6,659 nt of DNA from Oscillospiraceae bacterium (GCA_018055565.1 JAGPHI010000049.1:1-6659), one strand, 5' to 3'; numbered from the stretch's first letter, positions 1 through 6,023 are shown. Translations and numbers: made by a program. Notes: generated from the letters alone by a model not told the origin.

Positions 1-11
1 TTTTATGGCAT

Positions 12-46
12 AAAAATAGAGAGCTGCGTAAAACGCAACTCTCTAT
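12..46 (-). terminator. Intrinsic terminator of the tRNA-Leu gene
   Basis: Read on the minus strand, bases 46 to 33 pair with 29 to 16 (AGAGAG, one G-U wobble, TGCGT, three-base loop). This gives a stem of about 14 bp, and a run of five T follows at 16-12. It begins three bases after the tRNA 3' end at 49, so it should end the tRNA transcript. Confidence 0.88.
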
Positions 47-48
47 CT

Positions 49-136
49 TGGTGCCGCTGACCGGGGTCGAACCGGTACGAGTTATTCACCCGAGGGATTT
101 TAAGTCCCTTGCGTCTGCCAGTTCCGCCACAGCGGC
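49..136 (-). tRNA. tRNA-Leu, anticodon UAA
   Basis: The 88-nt minus-strand sequence folds as a class II tRNA. The acceptor stem GCCGCTG pairs with CAGCGGC, followed by discriminator A and an encoded CCA. The anticodon stem AGGGA/TCCCT encloses the loop CTTAAAA, so the anticodon is TAA, which reads UUA and UUG leucine codons. A long variable arm (CGGGTGAATAACTCG) and the T-arm GGTTCGACCCC are present, as expected for leucine tRNAs. It is a single isolated tRNA gene with its own promoter and terminator. No attachment-site duplication or integrase is visible beside it. Confidence 0.97.
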
Positions 137-149
137 TAACCACTTGAAT

Positions 150-178
150 ATGATACAATATTGCGCGCAAAATGTCAA
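150..178 (-). promoter_or_regulatory. Sigma-A promoter of tRNA-Leu
   Basis: On the minus strand a perfect -35 TTGACA (178-173), a 17-bp spacer and a -10 TATCAT (155-150, five of six consensus bases) lie just upstream of the tRNA. The predicted transcription start is near 143, leaving a leader of only a few bases before the mature 5' end at 136. The spacer contains the perfect 10-bp palindrome TTGCGCGCAA (161-170). Confidence 0.85.
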
Positions 179-241
179 TGAAAAAACACAAGTTCTTTAT
201 ATTTTTCCGTGCAAAATAGAATGCTTTTTTTGCGTACCGAT

Positions 242-282
242 AAAAAAAGCGGCGCTCTTGTATAAAAACACAAAAGCGCCGC
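242..282 (-). terminator. Intrinsic terminator of the APC permease gene
   Basis: On the minus strand the GC-rich arm GCGGCGCT (282-275) pairs with AGCGCCGC (256-249). After one mismatch the stem is extended by four more pairs (273-270 with 261-258), and a run of seven T (248-242) follows. It starts 16 bp after the permease stop codon and separates that transcript from the tRNA promoter. Confidence 0.92.
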
Positions 283-297
283 CTATCGTATAAAAGG

Positions 298-1650
298 CTA
301 TTTTTGCAGCGTGCTTGCTTTTTGCAAGTGCTTGCTGTAATAAACCTGCGACACGGCAATCACTGCCGCGCAAATTACGAAATACGCAAAAAACAAGGGG
401 TTTTGCATGCCGCCCGATAAGATAAACACGCTGCCCACAAGCGCCATAAACGGGCAAATAACGCCGCGCCATACGCTTTTGATATCGCCCTTGCGATACA
501 GCTTGAACACTTGATAATATAGCGGAATATAGAGCAAGTAGCTAATGGTGATGGAAATTTCCGATATGTCGGAATTGGGCAAAAGCGCAAACTTAAGCGT
601 AAGAAAGTGCACCACATACCAAAACAGGCCAATCGCAAATGCAAACAGCGACGAGTTTACGGGGATGTCGTATTTGTCGCTAAGCACAGACAGCTTTTTG
701 GAAAACGGCATCATATTATCGCGCAGCGACATCGAGTAGGGCATACGGATAAAGCCCAGCACAATGCCGTTTACAGTGCCCATAACCGAAATAATCACAA
801 ACACGGTAATGATTTTGGCAAACATCGGGCCAAACAGGTTTGCAGCGGCAAACTCTACGTGCGCATCGCCCAGCGCCATAACTTGCTCGGCGCCTACATA
901 CGAGGTGATGCCCACAAAATACAGAATATAGCAGAACATAACGCACAGCGGCGCGATAATCAGCGCGCGCGGCAGATTCTTTTTTGAATCGCGGATTTCA
1001 TGTGCAATAGAGGTGGAAATGGTCCAGCCGTCATACGAAAACGCAATCGGCCCCACAGCGGCAATCCATGTGGCACCTGTGAACGTGGCGGGGGTGATAT
1101 TGGCAAAGCCTGCAACAGGGTCGCCAAAAATCAGCCCGCAAACGGCTAACAGCACAAGCGGCAGCATTTTAATAACGGTGGTCACGTTTTGAAACGCGCC
1201 GCCAAACTTAGCCGAAATGGTGTTATAAATAAAGCAGATGGTAAAAAAGGCAAAGCCGATGCCAATTTGCTGCATGAGTGTGTTTTCCCAGCCAAACAAG
1301 ATGCAGGTGTAAATGCCCACAACCCAAGAAACCACAACGGCCAGCGTGGGATAGTAAATAAACACCTGAAACCAGCCAAAGCCGCATGCCGAGCGCTTGC
1401 CGCAAAATTGGTCCATATAAGTAACGGTGCCGCCGGGCGTATTTGTGCGCGAGGCAAGCTCGCCAAAGCAAAGGCCGCCAAAGATAATTGCCAGCGCCGC
1501 AATGACAAATACCACAACGCCAAGAAAAATGCTGCCCCCCGTCAGTTCAAGAATATTATCGCTTTTGAAAAAGATGCCCGAGCCGATGCAGATACCAATA
1601 ATCATGGTAACAGCTGTGAAGAGACCGTATTTTTCCTTTGCCTGTTTCAT
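298..1650 (-). CDS. APC-superfamily amino-acid permease, LAT-like (SteT-type)
   Basis: This 450-residue, highly hydrophobic protein has the length and pattern of a 12-helix inner-membrane amino-acid transporter or exchanger. The first helix carries the broken-helix motif IGSGIF (residues 22-27), which in the APC superfamily contacts the substrate amino and carboxyl groups. A PGGTVTY stretch (72-78) lies where family members have the conserved P-(A)GG-Y segment. AFSYDGW (203-209), followed by EIRDSKKNLPRAL (218-230), is the typical TM6 and following-loop signature of the L-type (LAT) branch, which includes B. subtilis SteT. The ATG at 1650 is preceded by AAAGGAA (1667-1661) at a spacing of 10 nt. 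The gene is monocistronic: it has its own promoter (1761-1789), a structured leader and a strong terminator. The substrate is not determinable; a neutral amino acid or a Ser/Thr-type exchange is plausible by family. It is divergent from sigK, and nothing in the sequence links the two functionally. Confidence 0.9.
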   Translation of the reverse strand: MKQAKEKYGLFTAVTMIIGICIGSGIFFKSDNILELTGGSIFLGVVVFVIAALAIIFGGLCFGELASRTNTPGGTVTYMDQFCGKRSACGFGWFQVFIYYPTLAVVVSWVVGIYTCILFGWENTLMQQIGIGFAFFTICFIYNTISAKFGGAFQNVTTVIKMLPLVLLAVCGLIFGDPVAGFANITPATFTGATWIAAVGPIAFSYDGWTISTSIAHEIRDSKKNLPRALIIAPLCVMFCYILYFVGITSYVGAEQVMALGDAHVEFAAANLFGPMFAKIITVFVIISVMGTVNGIVLGFIRMPYSMSLRDNMMPFSKKLSVLSDKYDIPVNSSLFAFAIGLFWYVVHFLTLKFALLPNSDISEISITISYLLYIPLYYQVFKLYRKGDIKSVWRGVICPFMALVGSVFILSGGMQNPLFFAYFVICAAVIAVSQVYYSKHLQKASTLQK

Positions 1651-1707
1651 CTGAATATCATTCCTTTACTAAAATTACTTTCCATTTCCCCCAAATTTGA
1701 AAGAAAA

Positions 1708-1750
1708 GCGCGGCCATTGGCCGCGCAAACAAACCCGCTTGATTTGCTTG
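1708..1750 (-). promoter_or_regulatory. Structured 5' leader of the permease mRNA: two tandem hairpins, possible attenuator
   Basis: In the minus-strand transcript, which should start near 1754, the first hairpin pairs CAAGCAAA (1750-1743) with TTTGTTTG (1733-1726), 8 bp including one G-U, with a 9-nt loop. Immediately after it GCGCGGCC (1726-1719) pairs with GGCCGCGC (1715-1708) around a 3-nt loop. TTTTCTTTC (1707-1699) follows, so the second hairpin resembles an intrinsic terminator placed about 57 bp before the start codon. The two hairpins share one base. I see no T-box consensus and too little length for a known large amino-acid riboswitch. The structure is visible in the sequence; the attenuation role is inferred. 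Confidence 0.5.
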
Positions 1751-1760
1751 AATGTATTAT

Positions 1761-1789
1761 ATTATAACAAACGAATTTGTGTTTGTCAT
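1761..1789 (-). promoter_or_regulatory. Sigma-A promoter of the APC permease gene
   Basis: On the minus strand ATGACA (1789-1784, five of six bases of TTGACA), a 17-bp spacer and a perfect TATAAT (1766-1761) lie about 110 bp upstream of the permease ATG. The expected start is near 1754, which gives a leader of roughly 100 nt containing the two hairpins. Confidence 0.8.
1767..1786. promoter_or_regulatory. Inverted repeat in the permease promoter spacer, candidate operator
   Basis: ACAAAC (1767-1772) and GTTTGT (1781-1786) are exact reverse complements separated by 8 bp. Together they fill the spacer between the -10 and -35 boxes and run into the -35. A dimeric repressor bound here would block RNA polymerase. 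The repeat is seen directly; the operator role is inferred from position, and no regulator gene is encoded nearby. Chance occurrence in AT-rich DNA is possible. Confidence 0.3.
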
Positions 1790-1870
1790 TAATTGTTCAC
1801 AAATTTCTGCTTGAAATATTTACAAAATCTTACCGCAGAACAAGCAATTTTTGCACTTTTATGTGAAATG

Positions 1871-1898
1871 TGTGTGCCAAGAATACAAAATGCACACA
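1871..1898. repeat. Inverted repeat upstream of sigK
   Basis: TGTGTGC (1871-1877) and GCACACA (1892-1898) are perfect 7-bp inverted arms around a 14-base AT-rich centre. They lie about 54 bp upstream of the -35-like element of the sigK promoter. They could be a regulator site or a weak hairpin. The rest of 1790-1950 is AT-rich and contains no gene I can support: the open frame at 1793-1987 has a TTG start, no ribosome binding site and no recognisable protein features. Confidence 0.3.
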
Positions 1899-1951
1899 GA
1901 ACGCTGTTTTTAGATAAATTGCAAGTTTTGCGTTTTGCAGCAGGGCTGCTC

Positions 1952-1980
1952 GTATATTGGCGCGGTAAACGGCATAAGAT
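1952..1980 (+). promoter_or_regulatory. Sigma-E-type promoter of sigK
   Basis: GTATATT (1952-1958), 14 bp, then CATAAGAT (1973-1980) matches the spacing and most bases of the B. subtilis sigma-E consensus (a -35 ending in ATATT, about 14 bp, and a -10 of the form CATAnnnT). The -10 also resembles the CATAnnnTA element of sigma-K itself. sigK is classically transcribed by sigma-E and then autoregulated by sigma-K. The expected start near 1987 gives a leader of about 25 nt. I see no sigma-A-like promoter here. CAGAACAAGC at 1836-1845 is a weak, distant match to the SpoIIID site. Confidence 0.7.
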
Positions 1981-2000
1981 GTCGTAGGCAAATCCACTAG

Positions 2001-2007
2001 GGAGGTG
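2001..2007 (+). promoter_or_regulatory. Ribosome binding site deciding the sigK start
   Basis: GGAGGTG is a strong Shine-Dalgarno sequence. From its GGAGG core the spacing is 7 nt to the ATG at 2013 but only 4 nt to the in-frame GTG at 2010. The ATG is therefore the preferred start. Confidence 0.8.
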
Positions 2008-2012
2008 TTGTG

Positions 2013-2693
2013 ATGTTTTCGGCGTTTTTAGAGTTTATCGCAGGCAATATCTTGTATTTTGCGCTGCATCTTGAAAGCAGCAGCTTTCCGCGCCCGCTAT
2101 CAGTCACAGAGGAAATCGCCGCCTTTGAAGCGTACCACAAAGGCGATTTAGCGGCACGCGATAAACTCATTCGGCACAATTTGCGTTTGGTGGCACATGT
2201 GGTGAAAAAGTATTTTTCATCGGGCCTTGAACAGGATGATTTAATCAGCATCGGCAGCATTGGTTTAATCAAGGCGGTGGGCAGTTTTGACAGCGCAAAG
2301 GGCGCGCGCTTTGCCACGTATGCCGCGCGATGCATTGAAAACGAAATCCTGATGCAGCTGCGCGCGGGGCGCAAAATGCAAAACACCGTTTCCATTCAAG
2401 AGCCGATTGAATGCGATAAAGAGGGCAACAGCCTATCCATCAACGATGTGGTGGCAGACAGCTTTTATATGGACGAGGATTATGAATGCAAAGAAGAAAA
2501 GCAAAAGCTATATAATGTAGTAAAAATGCTTTCGGGGCGCGAGCGGCAAATTATCATTTTACGCTATGGGCTTTCGGGCGCAGCGCCGCTTACGCAGCAG
2601 GAGGTATCCGAAATACTGAAAATCAGCCGCAGCTATGTTTCGCGCATTGAAACTAAAGCGCTTGCCATCATGCGCGGCGAAATGAGCACATAA
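2013..2693 (+). CDS. sigK: RNA polymerase sporulation sigma factor SigK (pro-sigma-K)
   Basis: The 226-residue protein directs late mother-cell transcription (coat, cortex and mother-cell lysis genes) during sporulation. Residues 1-18 are a hydrophobic segment (FLEFIAGNILYFALHL at 5-20). It aligns with the pro-sequence of B. subtilis pro-sigma-K, which tethers the inactive factor to the membrane until SpoIVFB cleaves it; by alignment the cut falls near residues 18-19. Region 2 follows (about 50-120), with HNLRLVAHVVKK, DLISIGSIGLIKAV and ATYAARCIENEILM. The DKEGNSLSINDV segment (135-146) and ISRSYVSRIE (204-213) in the region 4 helix-turn-helix favour SigK over its paralogue SigE. Compared with the 241-residue B. 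subtilis protein it lacks the lysine-rich C-terminal tail. The gene is complete and not split by a skin-like element. It stands alone under a sigma-E-like promoter and is convergent with the GH2 gene. Confidence 0.93.
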   Translation: MFSAFLEFIAGNILYFALHLESSSFPRPLSVTEEIAAFEAYHKGDLAARDKLIRHNLRLVAHVVKKYFSSGLEQDDLISIGSIGLIKAVGSFDSAKGARFATYAARCIENEILMQLRAGRKMQNTVSIQEPIECDKEGNSLSINDVVADSFYMDEDYECKEEKQKLYNVVKMLSGRERQIIILRYGLSGAAPLTQQEVSEILKISRSYVSRIETKALAIMRGEMST

Positions 2694-2696
2694 GCA

Positions 2697-2727
2697 GCTT
2701 TTAAAACCTACAGCAAAGCGTTTTTTT
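2697..2727 (+). terminator. Weak possible terminator of sigK
   Basis: GCTTT (2697-2701) can pair with AAAGC (2715-2719) around a 13-nt loop, and one G plus seven T (2721-2727) follow. The 5-bp AT-rich stem is poor compared with the other terminators here. No better candidate is seen in the 126-bp convergent gap, and I found no canonical terminator for the opposing GH2 gene either. Confidence 0.3.
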
Positions 2728-2739
2728 ACAGATTGCTTT

Positions 2740-2809
2740 AAAGCGCTACTTGTAAAGCATCACTTTTAAAGCGATACTTGTAAAGCATCACTTGCAAAGC
2801 GTTACTTAA
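2740..2809. repeat. 14-bp tandem repeat (28-bp higher-order unit) between convergent genes
   Basis: Five head-to-tail 14-bp units start at 2740, 2754, 2768, 2782 and 2796, each of the form AAAGC-nnn-ACTT-nn. They alternate between type A (AAAGCGnTACTTGT in units 1 and 3, one difference between them; unit 5 is a looser type A ending AA) and type B (AAAGCATCACTTnn, units 2 and 4, two differences). The tract is therefore two and a half copies of a 28-bp repeat. A further A-like unit lies at 2715-2728 (11 of 14 bases match unit 5), and a degraded unit around 2810-2823 reaches the GH2 stop codon. The units lack internal dyad symmetry and there are no unique spacers, so this is a minisatellite and not a CRISPR array. 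Confidence 0.85.
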
Positions 2810-2819
2810 AAAATGTACT

Positions 2820-4574
2820 TTACAGCGTTAATTGCTTATTTATTCTGCGCACAGCGGCGGCATTCAACTTTTGCACCTCGCGGTCATAGGTAAATATGCC
2901 GTTTATTTCATCCTCAACGTCGCTAACTTGCGTGTAAATTGCGGCTGAAAGCCCGTCTTTGAGGGCGGGGATCACCTCGGTTTCATATAGCTGTACAAAG
3001 GCTTTGGTTAATGCGTTGCCGTTTTGAAACATGCGATAGCCAAACAGCTTGTCGCTGCTCATGTGCGCTTCGCACGGGCAGCTATATCCGCCAAATTCCG
3101 TCAGCGCCTGCACGCGGCCTTGTTTGTCCGCTTGCAGGCGATATTTTTTATAATAGATGTGCTTTGAACAAAAATCGCCTGCGCCTTGATCATGCCATCC
3201 GCTGGCCGCGTCGATGCTGCGCGTGGCGTCAAGGCGGCGCAATGCCTCGGTGATGCGCGCGGAATCAAATTGCCCCCAGCCCTCGTTAAACGGCACCCAC
3301 ACCGCAAGGCTAACCGTGTTATACAAGGTGTTCACGGTGTCTTGCATGTCGCGTTCAAATATGGCGCGTCCCTCGGCGTTTTCGCGCCCAAAGCGCTTAT
3401 AATAACAGTCGTTTAGTGTTTTGCCAAGAAAGGGCAGCACCTGCGTTACAAGTGAAGAATAGGGCGCGCCGCCGCTAACAAAATCCTGCCACACCATAAT
3501 GCCCAGTCGGTCGCAGTGATAATACCAGCGCAAAGGCTCGATTTTAATATGCTTGCGCAGCATATTAAAGCCCATCGCCTTAATTTGCGATAATTCCCAG
3601 ATGATGGCCTCGTCTGATGGCGGCGTGTACAGGCCGTCGCTCCAATAGCCTTGATCCAAAAGCCCTGTGTGAAAAATGGGCTTGTTGTTGAGTAATAAGC
3701 GCATTTTGCCGCGCGCGTCAGGCCCGGTAGAAAATTTGCGCATGCCAAAATATGTGCACACCTTGTCGGCCCCTGCGGTAATTTCTGCGGTATACAAAAA
3801 CGGGCTGTCTGGGCTCCAGCTTTTATATTTTTCAATGGCAATCGCAAAGGATGTGTGCTTTGTTTCTTCGGTGGCAACGCATTTTTCACCGTCAAAAATT
3901 TTCACGGTGAAAAGCGGCGCGGCTTTAAAATCCGCTTGTATGGTAAAGTGGATTTTGCCCTCGTCGTATAGCGGTGTCAGCTTTACGTTTTGGATATATT
4001 CGCGCGGCACGCTTTCCAGCCAAACGCTTTGCCAAATGCCGCTTTGCGGGGTGTACCATATGCCGCCGCGATTTTTGCGTTGTTTGCCATATGCGTATAA
4101 AGGCCCGTCGCCCTCGTCGCGCACTGCAACGCAAAGCTTGTTGATGCCGTTTTGTATCGATGTATCAAGTATCTCAATAGAAAAGGGGAGATACCCGCCG
4201 GCATGTGCGCCAATTTCCTTGCCGTTTAAATACACGGTGCAGCATTGATCCACTGCGCCAAAATGCAAAAGCAAGCGCTTGTCGCAATCTGTTTTTGCGT
4301 AAAATTCGCACCAGTACCATAACGTTTCTTCCGATGTGGGCGCTTTTGCGGCGCCGGATAAAACACATTCGGGCGAAAACGGCACAACAATTTCGCCGTC
4401 CGCCACACGCGGCATGGCAATTTCCTTGCTGCGCACAGCATAGCTCCATACACCGTTTAGCGATTGCCACGATTCGCGTTGCAGCTGCGGGCGCGGATAT
4501 TCGGGCAACGGGTTTTCGCGGCAAAGGGTTTTGCCCCAGCGCGTATATAAGGTTTTTAGTGTTGGGCTATTCAT
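2820..4574 (-). CDS. Glycoside hydrolase family 2 enzyme, cytoplasmic, substrate unknown
   Basis: The 584-residue protein should be a retaining exo-glycosidase acting on beta-galactoside-, beta-glucuronide- or similarly linked sugars. An N-terminal jelly-roll sugar-binding domain (about 28-190) carries WQSLNGVWSYA, a VYLNGKEIGAHAGGYLPF stretch and GGIWYTPQSGIWQSVWLE. A beta-sandwich (about 190-280) and a TIM barrel (about 282-584) follow. The barrel shows FNEGWGQ with putative acid/base Glu431 and LTEFGGYS with putative nucleophile Glu493. There is no signal peptide, so hydrolysis is probably intracellular. It has the minimal three-domain form, with none of the C-terminal domains of E. coli LacZ. 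The end of the barrel reads DEINGIFTYDRE, and the N-x-K carboxylate-binding motif of classical beta-glucuronidases is not seen there, so I do not call it a glucuronidase. The ATG at 4574 is chosen because TCCTCT (4583-4588, AGAGGA on the coding strand) lies upstream; extension to 4760 would overlap the MFS gene. It lies 40 bp behind that transporter gene, probably in one operon. Confidence 0.88.
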   Translation of the reverse strand: MNSPTLKTLYTRWGKTLCRENPLPEYPRPQLQRESWQSLNGVWSYAVRSKEIAMPRVADGEIVVPFSPECVLSGAAKAPTSEETLWYWCEFYAKTDCDKRLLLHFGAVDQCCTVYLNGKEIGAHAGGYLPFSIEILDTSIQNGINKLCVAVRDEGDGPLYAYGKQRKNRGGIWYTPQSGIWQSVWLESVPREYIQNVKLTPLYDEGKIHFTIQADFKAAPLFTVKIFDGEKCVATEETKHTSFAIAIEKYKSWSPDSPFLYTAEITAGADKVCTYFGMRKFSTGPDARGKMRLLLNNKPIFHTGLLDQGYWSDGLYTPPSDEAIIWELSQIKAMGFNMLRKHIKIEPLRWYYHCDRLGIMVWQDFVSGGAPYSSLVTQVLPFLGKTLNDCYYKRFGRENAEGRAIFERDMQDTVNTLYNTVSLAVWVPFNEGWGQFDSARITEALRRLDATRSIDAASGWHDQGAGDFCSKHIYYKKYRLQADKQGRVQALTEFGGYSCPCEAHMSSDKLFGYRMFQNGNALTKAFVQLYETEVIPALKDGLSAAIYTQVSDVEDEINGIFTYDREVQKLNAAAVRRINKQLTL

Positions 4575-4582
4575 GGGCGATT

Positions 4583-4588
4583 TCCTCT
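4583..4588 (-). promoter_or_regulatory. Ribosome binding site deciding the GH2 start
   Basis: AGAGGA on the minus strand has its GAGG core 9 nt before the ATG at 4574. It sits in the 40-bp gap after the MFS stop codon. This supports the start at 4574 over the 62-residue longer frame, whose N-terminal part would be out-of-frame MFS sequence. Confidence 0.75.
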
Positions 4589-4614
4589 TTTGTATCAATT
4601 TGCAAAAGCCGATT

Positions 4615-5988
4615 TTACACCGTTTCGGCCTTTGGCTGATGTGCGCGCACGCGGGCGTGATAGCTTTTGGCGGCAAAATATAGCGGAATAAAGGTAAGTG
4701 CCAGCAACATGGCTGCCCAAATAAAAATGCTTTCGGTGGGGATGTTTTCTGTGATGCCAAAGCTGTTCACCACAGTGCCCGCGCCGTTTTTGATGATGAT
4801 ATTGCCTATCAAAGTGCCGATAATCATGGGTAAAAGCGTAAAAAACACGATGCGCACGCCCTCAAACTGCCCGCGATTTGTTTCGGGATAAAGCTGTTTT
4901 GTCCACATGGTAAGAGCCTGTGTAAAAAGCACATATCCCGCACCGCTTAAAAATACGCCAATAAACAGCGGCAAATTTTGTGCAGAAAACAGCAAAGCGG
5001 GGTTCACCATGCTGGGCAAGGCGCGCAGATAAATCAGCAAAAGCCCCGCGATATTAACCAGCACGGCAACCGTAACCAGTAAGGGCGTTTTGTTTTTATT
5101 AATCGCAAAAATGGCGGGGATAGAAAAGAGCATGGCTAATATCAGCCCAATGCCTTGCACAAGGCCCATTGTGTCGGCGGTAAACCCCAAATAATAAATC
5201 ATCCAGTTTCCCATGTGCACAAAATAGATGTTAAACGGGATAAAAAACAGCATTGCAGTGATGCTGGATAACAAAAGCTCTTTATGGTGCAGCACGGTTT
5301 TGATATCAAAAACGGCAAACATTTGCCGCACAAAGCTGCCCTTGCAATGTGCTTGCAGCGTGGGGCTGTCTTTCAAAAAAATCAGCGAAAAGATGCCCAC
5401 GCAAATTACAAAGCCGCCCATCACCCAAAATAGCCGCTGGTAATTATCCTCGGCGCCAATAAGCATCCCGCCCAAAAGCGTGCCCGCAATCGTGCCAATA
5501 ACCGGCTGTGTTGCCAAAACCGCACCCATTTGCCCACGGTTTTGGTTGGTTGTCATATCATTCGTCCATACATTATAGCCCGCGTCGTTACCCATCGAGC
5601 CAAAAAAGCTCATCACGCAATCGGCCAGCACCACCAAAACGCCCGCGGCTGCCACGGCCTTTGCGCCGCCAACAGCACCCGAAACAATAAATTCTGTCAT
5701 GCCAAAGCCAATCGTGCAAATGCCCCATGCAATATACCCGATAGACACATAATGCCTGCGCGCGCCGCGCCGATCAGAAATGGTGCCAAAAAAGAACGTG
5801 GACAGCGTGGTAACAAGTGCGGAAGCAATAACCATTGCGGTAACAATGCCAGAATCTTTTGCAATTTTGGCATATACAAAGGTGTTAAACCACTGGTTTT
5901 CCATGTTCCAGCATAGCTGCCCCGCCAGCCCAAGCCCCCATACCAACGCCCAGAATGCAAATGGTTTTAATGCTTTTTGTTCTTTCAT
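4615..5988 (-). CDS. MFS transporter, probable glycoside importer
   Basis: The 457-residue integral membrane protein has about 12 hydrophobic helices and the MFS loop 2-3 motif as GTISDRRGARR (residues 68-78). The two halves show the expected internal pseudo-symmetry: NRGQM (150-154) follows the fourth-to-fifth helix loop and NRGQF (371-375) sits at the equivalent place in the second half, each followed by a helix with an IG(T)xxG pattern. A QLCWNMENQWFNTFVY stretch (24-39) in helix 1 is a distinctive aromatic-rich feature. AAAGGA (6003-5998) lies 9 nt before the ATG at 5988. The GH2 gene follows 40 bp after the stop, so the pair probably imports a glycoside, possibly by cation symport as in the GPH/SLC45-like branches, and hydrolyses it in the cytoplasm. 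The substrate is inferred only from this neighbour. Drug or nucleoside transport cannot be excluded from sequence alone. Confidence 0.85.
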   Translation of the reverse strand: MKEQKALKPFAFWALVWGLGLAGQLCWNMENQWFNTFVYAKIAKDSGIVTAMVIASALVTTLSTFFFGTISDRRGARRHYVSIGYIAWGICTIGFGMTEFIVSGAVGGAKAVAAAGVLVVLADCVMSFFGSMGNDAGYNVWTNDMTTNQNRGQMGAVLATQPVIGTIAGTLLGGMLIGAEDNYQRLFWVMGGFVICVGIFSLIFLKDSPTLQAHCKGSFVRQMFAVFDIKTVLHHKELLLSSITAMLFFIPFNIYFVHMGNWMIYYLGFTADTMGLVQGIGLILAMLFSIPAIFAINKNKTPLLVTVAVLVNIAGLLLIYLRALPSMVNPALLFSAQNLPLFIGVFLSGAGYVLFTQALTMWTKQLYPETNRGQFEGVRIVFFTLLPMIIGTLIGNIIIKNGAGTVVNSFGITENIPTESIFIWAAMLLALTFIPLYFAAKSYHARVRAHQPKAETV

Positions 5989-6023
5989 ACCAACAATTCC
6001 TTTCAGCCTCGTTTAAGGGTAAA

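Noticed and set aside
49..136. tRNA gene as an integration site for a mobile element
   Set aside because: No integrase, direct repeat of the tRNA 3' end or phage-like gene is visible in the window.
1650..1754. T-box or known amino-acid riboswitch in the permease leader
   Set aside because: The leader is only about 100 nt and lacks the T-box consensus and the conserved cores of known large amino-acid riboswitches.
1189..1767. A 192-codon plus-strand open frame antisense to the permease
   Set aside because: The opposite strand encodes a complete, clearly recognisable permease, and this frame is a low-complexity Lys/Asn/Ala-rich translation with no recognisable domain.
1793..1987. A 64-codon plus-strand open frame between the permease promoter and sigK
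   Set aside because: It starts with TTG, has no ribosome binding site, overlaps the sigK promoter and shows no recognisable protein features.
2740..2809. CRISPR array
   Set aside because: The units are contiguous 14-mers without unique spacers, and no cas gene is present.
3676..4248. A 190-codon plus-strand open frame antisense to the GH2 gene
   Set aside because: It lies wholly within the GH2 coding region, which carries conserved catalytic motifs, and has no ribosome binding site or recognisable protein family.
4575..4760. A 62-residue N-terminal extension of the GH2 protein
   Set aside because: It would overlap the 3' end of the MFS gene out of frame, and a good ribosome binding site precedes the ATG at 4574.
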